Shown here piece after piece: positions 36,147 through 43,905 of a DNA stretch of 43,988 bases; position 1 is the stretch's first letter; every line of letters starts with the position of its first letter. The position numbers and the translations under genes are program-made. The notes beneath the pieces were generated by a model. That model saw only the letters and a list, made by a program, of their open reading frames with translations. It searched no databases and was not told the origin of the DNA. This DNA is from Methanomassiliicoccales archaeon UBA147 (GTDB lineage Archaea; Thermoplasmatota; Thermoplasmata; SG8-5): contig DAJR01000021.1 in NCBI GenBank assembly GCA_002496385.1, positions 1-43,988 of the forward strand, read 5' to 3'.

Positions 36147-36622
36147 GGCCGGAGGAAAAGCTGGGTGACATGCTGGCCTCGCGCAACCTCACGCTGGCGG
36201 TCGCGGAGTCCTGCACGGGCGGACTCCTCGGTTCGACGATAACGGACGTGCCCGGCTCGTCCGCGTACTTCCTGGGCGGCATCATCGCCTATTCCAATAC
36301 CTCCAAGATAGAGATCCTGGGCGTGCCTGCCCAGACTATCGAGAGGAACGGCGCGGTCTCGGACCGGACCGCGGCATGCATGGCCAAAGGCATCCTGAAC
36401 AACTTCGCCTGCGACATCGGAATCGGGGTCACGGGCATCGCGGGGCCCGGCGGCGGGAGCGAGCAGAAGCCCGCGGGCACAGTTTTCATCGGCGTGGCCA
36501 ACGACGACAGGGAGCTTGCCAGGGGATTCACGTTCAAAGGCTCAAGGCAGGAGATAAAGTCGGCAAGCGTCAAAGCAGCGCTCGAGTTGGCGTGCGAGTT
36601 CCTGGAAGGGGGGGATGGGTGA
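36143..36622 (+). CDS. pncC: Nicotinamide-nucleotide amidase (CinA C-terminal domain)
   Basis: The 159-residue protein is a stand-alone CinA C-terminal (PncC) domain with the family motifs AESCTGGLLGSTITDVPGSS and GVTGIAGPGGGSEQKPAGTVFIG. PncC hydrolyses NMN to NaMN and ammonia in pyridine-nucleotide recycling. The N-terminal CinA/COG1058 domain is absent, which is common in archaea. The ATG overlaps the nadM stop, and its own TGA overlaps the methyltransferase ATG, so the three are translationally coupled. Confidence 0.93.
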   Translation: MRPEEKLGDMLASRNLTLAVAESCTGGLLGSTITDVPGSSAYFLGGIIAYSNTSKIEILGVPAQTIERNGAVSDRTAACMAKGILNNFACDIGIGVTGIAGPGGGSEQKPAGTVFIGVANDDRELARGFTFKGSRQEIKSASVKAALELACEFLEGGDG

Positions 36623-37317
36623 TGGAGGTCGAATGGAAGGTCGATCCAGATGTCCAAAAGGAGGCCTGGAAGCCCATCCGGGACATTTCAGCCTCGGTCG
36701 TGGCAAAAGACGCGAGGCTGATAGTCGACCTCGGGGGGGGCTCCGGTTGGTTCGGCATGCACCTCGTGGAAAACCATCCTGGAGCCAGTGTCGTTTCCAT
36801 CGACATCGTTCCGAGGCTGGGGGACGCAAGGGTCTCCCACATCAGGGGCAGCGCTTTGGATGTACCGGTGGTTTCCGGATCTGTCGATATCGTGGGGGCC
36901 AACGCCATCCTGCACCATGTCCCGGACAGGCTGGAAAAATGCATGTCGGAGGTCGCCAGGATACTGAAGCCCGGTGGCATTTTCCTTGCGCAGGAGCCGC
37001 TCGCGGGAAACCCTCCGGCGAAATGGACCCGGGGCTTCGTCAGGACCAGCGCCCACGAGGAAGGGGAGCGCCCGCTGCCCTACGGGGCCATGGAGATGGC
37101 CTTAACGGCCGCCGGCCTGAAGATAGAGAAAGCGGAATTCTTCTTTCTTACCTCTTACCTGATGCCGCACCTGGTGTCCCTCGCGCCGAACGGCATGAGG
37201 GGGATGCTGAGAAGGAAAGGGCTGTTCCTGGTGAGGCTGGACAGACACCTGTTGGAGAAGCTGCCCGGGCTGAGCAGATGGGCGGCGTATGTTTCTATTG
37301 TCGCAGCCAAAGAATAA
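36622..37317 (+). CDS. SAM-dependent class I methyltransferase
   Basis: The 231-residue protein has motif I (IVDLGGGSGWFG, about 34-45), an acidic loop after strand 2 (SIDIV), and ANAILHHV and ARILKPGGIFLAQEP (motifs II-III), as in UbiE/Methyltransf_11 proteins. The substrate cannot be told from sequence. The ATG at 36622 overlaps the pncC stop. A longer in-frame reading exists only because pncC is open in that frame. The C-terminal half has a hydrophobic stretch (FFFLTSYLMPHLVSL) that may contact lipid or a partner. It is the last gene of the lonB operon and converges on the SecB-like gene. Confidence 0.85.
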   Translation: MEVEWKVDPDVQKEAWKPIRDISASVVAKDARLIVDLGGGSGWFGMHLVENHPGASVVSIDIVPRLGDARVSHIRGSALDVPVVSGSVDIVGANAILHHVPDRLEKCMSEVARILKPGGIFLAQEPLAGNPPAKWTRGFVRTSAHEEGERPLPYGAMEMALTAAGLKIEKAEFFFLTSYLMPHLVSLAPNGMRGMLRRKGLFLVRLDRHLLEKLPGLSRWAAYVSIVAAKE

Positions 37318-37372
37318 AAGAAAATCACTCAGGAGGGTCAGGCTTCGGATTCTGGTGACCACAGGCTTTCGA

Positions 37373-37395
37373 GAGGTCGCCGTTCAGGCGACCTC
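37373..37395 (-). terminator. Hairpin overlapping the SecB-like gene stop codon
   Basis: GAGGTCGCC and GGCGACCTC pair over nine bases around a five-base loop. On the minus strand the loop contains the TGA stop of the SecB-like gene. There is no U-run after it, so it may act as a 3'-end stabiliser rather than a classical terminator. Confidence 0.4.
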
Positions 37396-37815
37396 CATCC
37401 CCGTGCTGTGGCTCTGCGGCCCCTGCTGGCCAATCTTGACCTGGGGCATCTGGACCGGCGGCGGGAGCCTCATGTCACGGGCAAGGACGACGCCCTGCAT
37501 CAGGCAGTTGCGCATTATGAGATTCAGTACCTCGTTGGCCACGTCGTCGGGCAGCTTTTTCTCCTTGTTCCATTTGTGGGCGATGCCGGCGACGCCGTCG
37601 AACATAACATAGCCCTCCAGCTTGATGGAGGCGATGGCGCCCATCCCGGTGTAGTTTATCGCGAACCTGAAGTTGAGCTCGGTCTCCTTCTCCGAGCGCT
37701 CGATGACCTGGGTTATCTCGTGGTTCACCTGTATCTGAATGTTCTTCTGGACCTCGGTGGACCTGGAAAAACGCCTTGATTCGATGGACATGAATTCGAA
37801 ATTTTTTACTGGCAT
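37384..37815 (-). CDS. SecB-like chaperone-fold protein (tentative)
   Basis: The 143-residue protein is beta-rich at first (NFEFMSIESRRFSRSTEVQKNIQIQVNHEI, then ETELNFRFAINYTGMGAIASIKLEGYVMF). Two helices follow, and then LPPPVQMPQVKI and a Gln/Pro-rich tail. The order (paired antiparallel strands, a YxG turn, a long helix with aromatic or Met/Arg residues, then PPxxxP) resembles SecB, and an archaeal SecB-like protein (MJ0357) is known in Methanocaldococcus. Sequence identity would be low, so this is a fold-level suggestion. It is the last gene of the leftward operon, after rpoP. SecB holds unfolded preproteins, which would suit an organism with giant secreted proteases, but that link is inference. 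Confidence 0.5.
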   Translation of the reverse strand: MPVKNFEFMSIESRRFSRSTEVQKNIQIQVNHEITQVIERSEKETELNFRFAINYTGMGAIASIKLEGYVMFDGVAGIAHKWNKEKKLPDDVANEVLNLIMRNCLMQGVVLARDMRLPPPVQMPQVKIGQQGPQSHSTGMEVA

Positions 37816-37866
37816 GTTTTCACTCTCCGGGAGATGGACATTGGCTAATTAGAGGTTTTGGGGGCA

Positions 37867-38007
37867 TCATTGGTTCTTGATTTCCTTCTTGATGTTTGGC
37901 CTTTCCTTGTAGAACATCTTGGTGCCGCAGTTGGTGCACTGGATGCCCACCGTGTTGATGTCGCCCCTTATCCTTTCCTTGCACTTCGCGCATCTGTACA
38001 AGTTCAC
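37867..38007 (-). CDS. rpoP: DNA-directed RNA polymerase subunit P (Rpo12)
   Basis: The 46-residue protein has the zinc ribbon CAKC...CTNCG and the family ending MFYKERPNIKKE. It is a structural subunit of the archaeal RNA polymerase, homologous to eukaryotic Rpb12. The GTG start overlaps the eL43 stop (GTGA), with GGGAGGA before it as ribosome site. Its place directly after eL43 is the usual archaeal order. Confidence 0.9.
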   Translation of the reverse strand: MNLYRCAKCKERIRGDINTVGIQCTNCGTKMFYKERPNIKKEIKNQ

Positions 38008-38366
38008 TCCTCCCTGTCCGGAAGCTCCTCGGTCTCCTCGGGCTCCTCCTGCGGAACCTTCTTGCCCAGCTCCTGGGCGAGGTTGGCCTCGTCCTCCTTG
38101 GCGAAGAGCTCGGCCTCGGCGACAGCCTCCTCTCTTGTGTAGCTTCTTGTCCTGGTGGAGTATGCTGATGCTGCGAATTTCAAATTGCAATGGTTGCAGT
38201 GCCAGATTCCAGAGGAAACTCTCTTCACGGCATCTTCCTGGCACTCGGGGCATCGCAGGGGTCTTATCCTGTGCCTGCTGACGCTCTTAATCTGCTTCCT
38301 TATCTTGACGCCGTACCTGGCTCCGTATTTGCCTGTCATGCCCGCCTTGACTGTTCCTCTTGACAT
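38004..38366 (-). CDS. rpl37ae: Large-subunit ribosomal protein eL43 (L37Ae) with acidic C-terminal extension
   Basis: The 120-residue protein has a basic N-terminus (SRGTVKAGMTGKYGARYGVKIRKQI) and the four-Cys zinc ribbon (CPEC...CNHC) of eL43. Family members usually end about 15 residues after the ribbon. Here about 45 more residues follow, ending in a Glu-rich tail (EEPEETEELPDREE). The ATG at 38366 has AGGTGAG just upstream. The GTG nine bases earlier overlaps rrp42 and is less likely. Confidence 0.88.
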   Translation of the reverse strand: MSRGTVKAGMTGKYGARYGVKIRKQIKSVSRHRIRPLRCPECQEDAVKRVSSGIWHCNHCNLKFAASAYSTRTRSYTREEAVAEAELFAKEDEANLAQELGKKVPQEEPEETEELPDREE

Positions 38367-38367
38367 T

Positions 38368-39150
38368 TTACTCACCTGATATCAATCTGGACCTGATGTC
38401 CTCTGTAAGTTTTCGGGCGGTGTCCAACGCCCTGCCGACCTCGTCGTAAGTCAGTGACCCTTTTAAACCTTTCTGCATTGCACGGATGTGGCCCAGGTCG
38501 TCCAGCGAGACAGTGAACCTCGCATCGGCGGCCAGCTCTTCCATGAGCGTGGGGTCGGCCATCATGATGTCCTTGATCTTGACGAAGGTGGCAGTCACCG
38601 GCCAGGCACCTGCCGGCATCGGGAAATCATCGCCCTCGCCGAACCTCGCGGCCGGGACGGTGGCACTGTGAAGCGCCAAGATGCTGGCCATGGTTGCTGA
38701 ATCGAACAGGTTTCCGTCATAGTTGATGACCTGTATGTCCAGGAAGACATTCCATATCTTCTCGCCGGGCGCGATGCACAATTTCTGCATATCCAGCATG
38801 CCGCTCTCGCGTATGCCCCTGTCCACGACCCTGGCAATCTCCACGGATTCGTCCGACGGGGCCCCGGACTCGAATCCGGGGTGCGCCATTGGTTTGAGCT
38901 CGCAGCCAGTCATCAGCACGCCCTGGTCCGGCTTGTCCGGATACGGCTCTCCCGGCTGGACCTTTACCCCAACCAACACGTCGGTCCGCCCCAGGTGCAG
39001 CCTGGCGCTGCCCTCGGCTGTTCCGATGGGATTCAGCTGAAACCCTATGTCCCTGAACGAATCCAGTGAGCGGTCGTCCTCCCTGCATCCCCTCTGGGCA
39101 AGCTTGTAAATGGTCTCCTTGCGGATTTCGGGGATTATCGTCTTCTTCAT
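38368..39150 (-). CDS. rrp42: Exosome core subunit Rrp42
   Basis: The 260-residue RNase PH-fold protein has LGRTDVLVGVKV, LDIQVINYDGNLFDSATMASILAL and DPTLMEELAADARFTVS, matching archaeal Rrp42. It forms the hexameric exosome ring with Rrp41, contributing structure and RNA binding rather than the phosphate site. The ATG overlaps the rrp41 stop by four bases. The ring degrades or tails RNA 3' to 5'. Confidence 0.94.
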   Translation of the reverse strand: MKKTIIPEIRKETIYKLAQRGCREDDRSLDSFRDIGFQLNPIGTAEGSARLHLGRTDVLVGVKVQPGEPYPDKPDQGVLMTGCELKPMAHPGFESGAPSDESVEIARVVDRGIRESGMLDMQKLCIAPGEKIWNVFLDIQVINYDGNLFDSATMASILALHSATVPAARFGEGDDFPMPAGAWPVTATFVKIKDIMMADPTLMEELAADARFTVSLDDLGHIRAMQKGLKGSLTYDEVGRALDTARKLTEDIRSRLISGE

Positions 39151-39893
39151 TTCTCCGCCTCCCCGTCGTCCATGTCGGCAAAGTTGACCGCGTACCTCGA
39201 CCTCAGGGCGTCCTGCTGGAGCCCGTGAATCCGCTTGCAGGCGGCCATGGCCATCTCCATCGCCTTCCCGAATTCCTCGCGGGTCATGTCCCCGTCCATC
39301 TGGAGAAGCACGATTTCACCCGAGCGCGGGATGATCCCGAGCGGCATGTCGGCCTGACCGAAATTGTCTTCCTTCTTTCCCAGGTCGAGCACTATCTGGC
39401 CGTCGACCTTTCCCGCAGCGCAGGCTGCGACCATGTCAATCATCGGGATGCCGGCATCCGCGACTGCCACCGAAGCGGCTGTCAGGCCGGCGCATCTTGT
39501 CCCGGCGTCGGCTTCAAGTACCTCGATATACACGTCGATGCTGGCCCTCGGGAAATGGCTCGTGAGGATGACGCTCTCCAGCGCTTCGGCGGTTATCTTG
39601 GATATCTCGGTCGCCCGCCTGTTGGGGCCGGGCCTCACCCTCTCCTCGCTCGAGAATGCAGCCATGTTGTAGTTGACCTGGACTATTGCCTTGGCCGGGT
39701 CCTGCAGGTATTTGGGCTGGGCCTCCCTTGGCCCGTAGACCGCTGCGATGACCTTGTTGCTGCCCCATTCCAGATAGGCCGAGCCGTCCGCGTTCTCCAG
39801 GACGCCGGCCTCGATTCTCAGAGGTCGCATCTCGTCCGCTCTCCTTCCGTCCGCCCGCAGCCCGTCCTTGCCCATGTGTTTCACATCAGCCAT
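39147..39893 (-). CDS. rrp41: Exosome catalytic subunit Rrp41
   Basis: The 248-residue RNase PH-fold protein starts MADVKHMGKDGLRADGRRADEMRPL. It carries the phosphorolytic-site segments RVRPGPNRRATEISK, LEADAGTRCAGLTAASVA and QMDGDMTREEF. Rrp41 holds the active site of the archaeal exosome. The ATG at 39893 is preceded by GGAAGGGG, a few bases after the rrp4 stop; a longer frame running into rrp4 was rejected. Gene order rrp4-rrp41-rrp42 is the classic archaeal arrangement. Confidence 0.95.
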   Translation of the reverse strand: MADVKHMGKDGLRADGRRADEMRPLRIEAGVLENADGSAYLEWGSNKVIAAVYGPREAQPKYLQDPAKAIVQVNYNMAAFSSEERVRPGPNRRATEISKITAEALESVILTSHFPRASIDVYIEVLEADAGTRCAGLTAASVAVADAGIPMIDMVAACAAGKVDGQIVLDLGKKEDNFGQADMPLGIIPRSGEIVLLQMDGDMTREEFGKAMEMAMAACKRIHGLQQDALRSRYAVNFADMDDGEAEK

Positions 39894-39897
39894 GTAA

Positions 39898-40635
39898 TCA
39901 ATCCCCTTCCTCAGGTTTCCCGGCATCGCGCTTAGCCTCACCTGTTCCACCGCTCTTTTCCCCGGTCAGGTACTCCCTCACAGAATCAGTGAGCCCGTGA
40001 AGGTGCGTGCCTTTGTCGATCAGGTTCACAGCGCCTGCCGCCTTGAGCATGCCATCAAGCTCCCCGTCAATCCATATGACGCCGTTCTGGCCCACGAATA
40101 TCCTGCATCCGGTATGCTCTTTCAGCATGGAAATCATGGAGCCGCCCCGGCCGATGACCCTCGGGACCTTGGAATGTGCAATTTTGATTATCTGGCCGGC
40201 AGCCATCTTCCTGAGCCCCTGCTCCTTCATGGTAAGGTTCACGCGCTTCGTCTCATCGACCATGCTCACCTTAGCGAGGATTATGTCGCCGACCATCAGA
40301 AATTGAGCGGCCGCGCCGAAGTCCACTTTCCACTGGGTCTCGTTCCCATGCAAAAAAGCTGTGTACGGGGAATTGATGTCGACAATCCAGTTGGACGCGG
40401 CGACATCCTGGACCAGGCCGATGACGGAATCGCCCTGCCTCGGGGAATAACGGCCGCCGACAGGAATAACATTGATGAAACCGGACCTGATGTTCTTGAT
40501 GCCCAGGTGCGCGGCGTAAATCCGGTTCGCTCTGCGGAAAGTGCCCATGCCGGGCTTCAGCCCGTCGGCGTCAAGCTCCTCCCCGGGCATAACGAGAACC
40601 CTGTCCGTCACCTGAACATCATCCTGAGACATCAA
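39898..40635 (-). CDS. rrp4: Exosome RNA-binding cap subunit Rrp4
   Basis: The 245-residue protein has an N-terminal domain (VLVMPGEELD...GMGTFRR), an S1 domain (GDSVIGLVQDVAASNWIVDINSPY) and a KH domain (KVPRVIGRGGSMISMLKEHTGCRIFVGQNGVIWIDG). It caps the Rrp41/Rrp42 ring and guides RNA into it. The tail after about 225 is charged and low in complexity. The ATG at 40635 or the next codon may be used. Confidence 0.94.
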   Translation of the reverse strand: MMSQDDVQVTDRVLVMPGEELDADGLKPGMGTFRRANRIYAAHLGIKNIRSGFINVIPVGGRYSPRQGDSVIGLVQDVAASNWIVDINSPYTAFLHGNETQWKVDFGAAAQFLMVGDIILAKVSMVDETKRVNLTMKEQGLRKMAAGQIIKIAHSKVPRVIGRGGSMISMLKEHTGCRIFVGQNGVIWIDGELDGMLKAAGAVNLIDKGTHLHGLTDSVREYLTGEKSGGTGEAKRDAGKPEEGD

Positions 40636-40708
40636 ATCACACCTTTGCCGGGACCTGACGACGGAACCGGCTCCGAAGCTTCTCTTGTCAGGGACCCGGA
40701 AGAATTGC

Positions 40709-41440
40709 CTATTTTAGTATTTTGCTCTCGACATTGCCCTTGGTCTTCTCGTTCAGCTTGTTGAAAAGTTCCTGCTGGAGGCCGGCCGGTATCTCGATGA
40801 CGCCCATCCATGAGCCGTCGGCGCCCCATTCCTCCTTGCTGATTGTCCCGAGTGCCTTGATGTCGCCGTAGCACTTGCCGTAATCCACGCCCTGGAGTTT
40901 CACGGCCAGCCTCATCTTGTCGAAACTGATGGGAATCACGGACCTGAGGGCATGGACTATGTCCTTGACCTGAACCGAAACTGGCTTCATGGGGTCTATG
41001 TGGATCCCGGCTTCCGCGATCGCGGCTTCTATGCGCGACGGCGGGTGAGGGGTCTTGGTCTGCGGGTTCATGGCCTCCCTGGCGATGAGGGCGACAATCT
41101 GCCGGTGCTTGTCCTCCTGCATCTTGCGCCTCTGCTCGGTGGTGAGCTGGACCTGGCCTTTTCGGAGTATCTCGATGGCAATCTCCTTGGAACTGGATGT
41201 CGCAAAAGCCACGGACATCTCCTCCGATGGGGACCTCGTGCCCTTTCTGGCATCAGTGAATATTTCATCCGCGGGCATGTGCTCCAGGATGTCCTTCCAA
41301 TCCTGGGGCCGGCCATCGCCGACATAGTCCGCTTCGACAATTATCTCAAAGGAAAAACCGTGGGAATCAAGTCTGGCTATCACCATGCCGTCCATCAGGC
41401 TGTCGGTGTGCTCCTTCTCAATCATCCTGTCCTTGACCAT
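40709..41440 (-). CDS. sdo1: Ribosome maturation protein SDO1 (SBDS family)
   Basis: The 243-residue protein has the three SBDS domains: the N-terminal FYSH region (FSFEIIVEADYVGDGRPQDWKDILEHMPADEIFTDARKGTRS), the central helical domain (EQRRKMQEDKHRQIVALIAREAMNP...HPPSRIEAAIAEAG) and the C-terminal ferredoxin-like domain. It helps release the anti-association factor aIF6 from new large subunits. It starts 10 bases after the proteasome alpha stop, the order also seen in many other archaea. Confidence 0.95.
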   Translation of the reverse strand: MVKDRMIEKEHTDSLMDGMVIARLDSHGFSFEIIVEADYVGDGRPQDWKDILEHMPADEIFTDARKGTRSPSEEMSVAFATSSSKEIAIEILRKGQVQLTTEQRRKMQEDKHRQIVALIAREAMNPQTKTPHPPSRIEAAIAEAGIHIDPMKPVSVQVKDIVHALRSVIPISFDKMRLAVKLQGVDYGKCYGDIKALGTISKEEWGADGSWMGVIEIPAGLQQELFNKLNEKTKGNVESKILK

Positions 41441-41450
41441 GGCCTTCGAC

Positions 41451-42161
41451 CTACAGTTTGTCGGTGTACTTCTTTATCTGTTCGGGCTCGAGCCTCTCGA
41501 ATTTCTCGCCCTTCTTTATTACGCCTATCTCGACCGTCGTGTCGGTGGGAGCTTCGTCGCCGCTCAGCTTCAGGCCTTCCAGCCCCAGCACTACCGCGTC
41601 GTCCATCGTCATGCCGTCCTTGAACTTGTTCTCGAACAGCTCGATGACCTGTGCCCTGCCCGAACCTATGCAGCCTGCCTTGTAGGAACTCAGAGCGCCG
41701 CTCGGGTCCGTCTCGAAAAGGTGGATGCCGTTTGTGTCCACGCCGCCCACGAGAAGAGCGGTCCCGAAGGGCCTCACTCCGCCGTACTGCGTGTAGTTCT
41801 GCTTGTAATCGCATATGCGCTTGACCAGCATCTCGGTCGTTATCTTCTCTTCGTAGGTGACCTTGTTTATCTGCGCGATTATCCTTGCGTAATCAACAAG
41901 GGTCCTGGCATCAGCCACCAGGCCGGACGTGGCGCAGCCTATGTGCTCGTCAATCTGGAATATCTTCTCGACCGAGTTCGCCTCCACGAGCTTGCTCCGG
42001 GTCTTCTTGTCGGCCATCAATATCACGCCGTTCTTGAATTTCAAACCCACCGTGGTGGTGCCCCTTCCGACCGCCACCCTGGCGTACTCGACCTGGAACA
42101 ACCTGCCGTCCGGGGAGAATACCGTTATCGCCCTGTCATAAGCCATCTGTCCTGCCTGCAT
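41451..42161 (-). CDS. psmA: Proteasome subunit alpha
   Basis: The 236-residue protein has the alpha-type signature MAYDRAITVFSPDGRLFQVEYA, followed by RGTTTVGLKFKNGVIL and the typical inner helices. It lacks an N-terminal active Thr, so it forms the outer gating rings of the 20S proteasome. AGGAGG lies seven bases before the ATG at 42161, which settles the start against a longer frame. The protein ends with KKYTDKL. The beta subunit is not in this window. Confidence 0.96.
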   Translation of the reverse strand: MQAGQMAYDRAITVFSPDGRLFQVEYARVAVGRGTTTVGLKFKNGVILMADKKTRSKLVEANSVEKIFQIDEHIGCATSGLVADARTLVDYARIIAQINKVTYEEKITTEMLVKRICDYKQNYTQYGGVRPFGTALLVGGVDTNGIHLFETDPSGALSSYKAGCIGSGRAQVIELFENKFKDGMTMDDAVVLGLEGLKLSGDEAPTDTTVEIGVIKKGEKFERLEPEQIKKYTDKL

Positions 42162-42200
42162 GTTTTTGCCTCCTGATTGGAAAGGGTCAATGGGAAACCC

Positions 42201-42210
42201 GATATTAAGG
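42201..42210 (-). promoter_or_regulatory. TATA box of psmA
   Basis: On the minus strand, CCTTAATATC is about 40 bases before the psmA ATG. Directly upstream, 42214-42226 is the palindrome TGCCGATTCGGCA, placed where a regulator could overlap the BRE; its role is unknown. Confidence 0.5.
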
Positions 42211-42240
42211 TTTTGCCGATTCGGCATTCAAAATGATAAT

Positions 42241-43233
42241 TCACCAGAGGCCGAAACCGAAGTCCTGGAATATCAGGAAATAGCCGACCGCGAACCCGAG
42301 TATCGCGCCGGAATTGAGCAGGGGCAGGCCGGCCTGGGGGCGGCCTTTCAGGACGAACCTCATCAGCACCGCGAAGCCGACAAGCGAGCCCGCTAACGTC
42401 GTTATGGCCACGCCGAAGCTGGCAAGAGTTGGCTCCATGCCGACGACCTCCCCCCGGTATGTCACCTCGCTGCCGAGGAACATCATGGCCGAGATAACCA
42501 GGCTGCCTGGGAAAACTATGTCGCCCAGCCCCATGAACATAGCCTCCCTGCGGCCCTTTGTCTGGAGGGTGCTCTTGAGGCTCTTCTGCTTCCTGAAGGA
42601 ATAGTTCTTGGTCCTGGGGACAACCAGGACGACCGGCAGCCGCTTCTCTGTCACGGCGTCGGCCAGGTCTATCATGTGCTTGGTCTTGTAGACGGCGATG
42701 GCATCGTAGATGGCCAGCGCGATCATCAGGATGAATAACGGAAGTATGCCAAGGGAGATGCCAAGTATGGCTATGATGCCCGCCCCCACGATTATCCCCA
42801 GGGTGTCAACAACATACCACTCGGGGTATTTGTACAATATGTAAGTGAGGACGGCGGCCGTGCCGAGGCTCATGAAGAGGAGCAGGTAGCTCAGCTCTTC
42901 GAGGTGCTGATAGATGAAGGAGTTGGTGAGGAGGAATTCGAGCAGGTAGTTGTAGGGAATCACCAGCACGTACATCAGGGTCATGCCGCTGGCAAAGAGC
43001 ACGAGGCCCTGGATTATGCCCAACTTCTTCTTCTTGGCCAGGAACAGAACCGCTCCCGAGAACAGGAGTATGAAAATCACATACATCACGGGGATGCGCA
43101 GGTCGTTCGGGTCCTCGAATGCCTGGAAGCCCATGCTCATGAACGGGATTGAGATAAGCATGCCCAGCAGGACCGTGGCGAGAAAGATCATACCCATGGA
43201 AACCACGGAACGGTAGTCGCTCCATTTTGGCAT
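42241..43233 (-). CDS. Presenilin-family intramembrane aspartyl protease
   Basis: The 330-residue protein has about nine hydrophobic helices. It carries the two catalytic Asp motifs of presenilin homologues: IYD (Asp177) and GLGD (Asp238, in MGLGDIVFPG). A PAL-like motif is present as AGLP (301-304) before the last helix. Between the two Asp sites is a basic loop (TKHMIDLADAVTEKRLP). Archaeal relatives (PSH) cut transmembrane segments of signal peptides or small membrane proteins. The ATG at 43233 follows GGTGAGG, eight bases after the aIF2-beta stop. A longer frame into aIF2-beta was rejected. Confidence 0.92.
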   Translation of the reverse strand: MPKWSDYRSVVSMGMIFLATVLLGMLISIPFMSMGFQAFEDPNDLRIPVMYVIFILLFSGAVLFLAKKKKLGIIQGLVLFASGMTLMYVLVIPYNYLLEFLLTNSFIYQHLEELSYLLLFMSLGTAAVLTYILYKYPEWYVVDTLGIIVGAGIIAILGISLGILPLFILMIALAIYDAIAVYKTKHMIDLADAVTEKRLPVVLVVPRTKNYSFRKQKSLKSTLQTKGRREAMFMGLGDIVFPGSLVISAMMFLGSEVTYRGEVVGMEPTLASFGVAITTLAGSLVGFAVLMRFVLKGRPQAGLPLLNSGAILGFAVGYFLIFQDFGFGLW

Positions 43234-43241
43234 TGCCTCAC

Positions 43242-43862
43242 CTACTCGTTGACGACCTGGGCGAATGCCGAGGTCCCGGAGATGTTCGTTATCTTTATCT
43301 TGACGGTGGTGCCCTTTGTCGTGCCTGGCACGAAGATGATGTATTTGTCCACCTTCGCGATGCCGTCCCCCTTCTTCCCGAGGTCCTGGATCAGCACATC
43401 GTAGGTGTTCCCGATCACCAGGGCAGGGCCTTCCGCGACCGCCACAGCCCTCGGCACCTTCACTGGCCGGTGCGCCCCGCATGCCTCGCACTCGAGGACC
43501 AGGACGCGGCCCGATTTGACCAATTTTGAGTCCGGCTTTCCGCATTCCGAGCACAGTACATAGGTGTTGAGGTAGGCCTTGAGCCTGGTCTTGACCTGCT
43601 CGACCCCCAGCCGGCTCTTGAAGATGGCCCTGCGGCCGTCCAGGTTGCCTGCCGTGCCCAGCTCTCTCAGGAGATAGGCAAGTATCGCGTCGGCATCCCT
43701 TCTGAATGCGTCGGCCACGTCCCCGAAGTTCCTGAACACGGTGCTCTTGCCCTCGATGAACAGGTCGGGCTCGGGCATCTGGAACCTCTCGCCGTCATTG
43801 GTGTGCTCCGGAAGGTTCGCCTTCGCCTTCTTGAGAAGTGCCTCGTAATCGTAAGATGACAT
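43242..43862 (-). CDS. eif2b: Translation initiation factor aIF2 subunit beta with C-terminal TRAM domain
   Basis: The 206-residue protein has the aIF2-beta/aIF5 core (FRNFGDVADAFRRDADAILAYLLRELGTAG...RAIFKSRL) and a zinc ribbon with Cys104, 107, 125 and 128. A TRAM domain follows at about 148-203 (GNTYDVLIQDLGKKGDGIAKVDKYIIFVPG). aIF2-beta helps the aIF2 heterotrimer deliver initiator tRNA; the TRAM part should add RNA binding and occurs in several euryarchaeal versions. It leads the long leftward operon and has a TATA box about 25-35 bases upstream, suggesting a leaderless or short-leader mRNA. Confidence 0.94.
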   Translation of the reverse strand: MSSYDYEALLKKAKANLPEHTNDGERFQMPEPDLFIEGKSTVFRNFGDVADAFRRDADAILAYLLRELGTAGNLDGRRAIFKSRLGVEQVKTRLKAYLNTYVLCSECGKPDSKLVKSGRVLVLECEACGAHRPVKVPRAVAVAEGPALVIGNTYDVLIQDLGKKGDGIAKVDKYIIFVPGTTKGTTVKIKITNISGTSAFAQVVNE

Positions 43863-43884
43863 GCGAACTATCCAATGAGGTTCT

Positions 43885-43897
43885 GATTATAAACTTT
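43885..43897 (-). promoter_or_regulatory. TATA box of the aIF2-beta operon
   Basis: On the minus strand, AAAGTTTATAATC is about 25-35 bases upstream of the start at 43862. Confidence 0.5.
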
Positions 43898-43905
43898 GCC
43901 CCCGT

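Noticed and set aside
43234..43554. Longer N-terminus for the presenilin-like protein
   Set aside because: The extension is out-of-frame reading through the aIF2-beta gene. The ATG at 43233 has a ribosome site.
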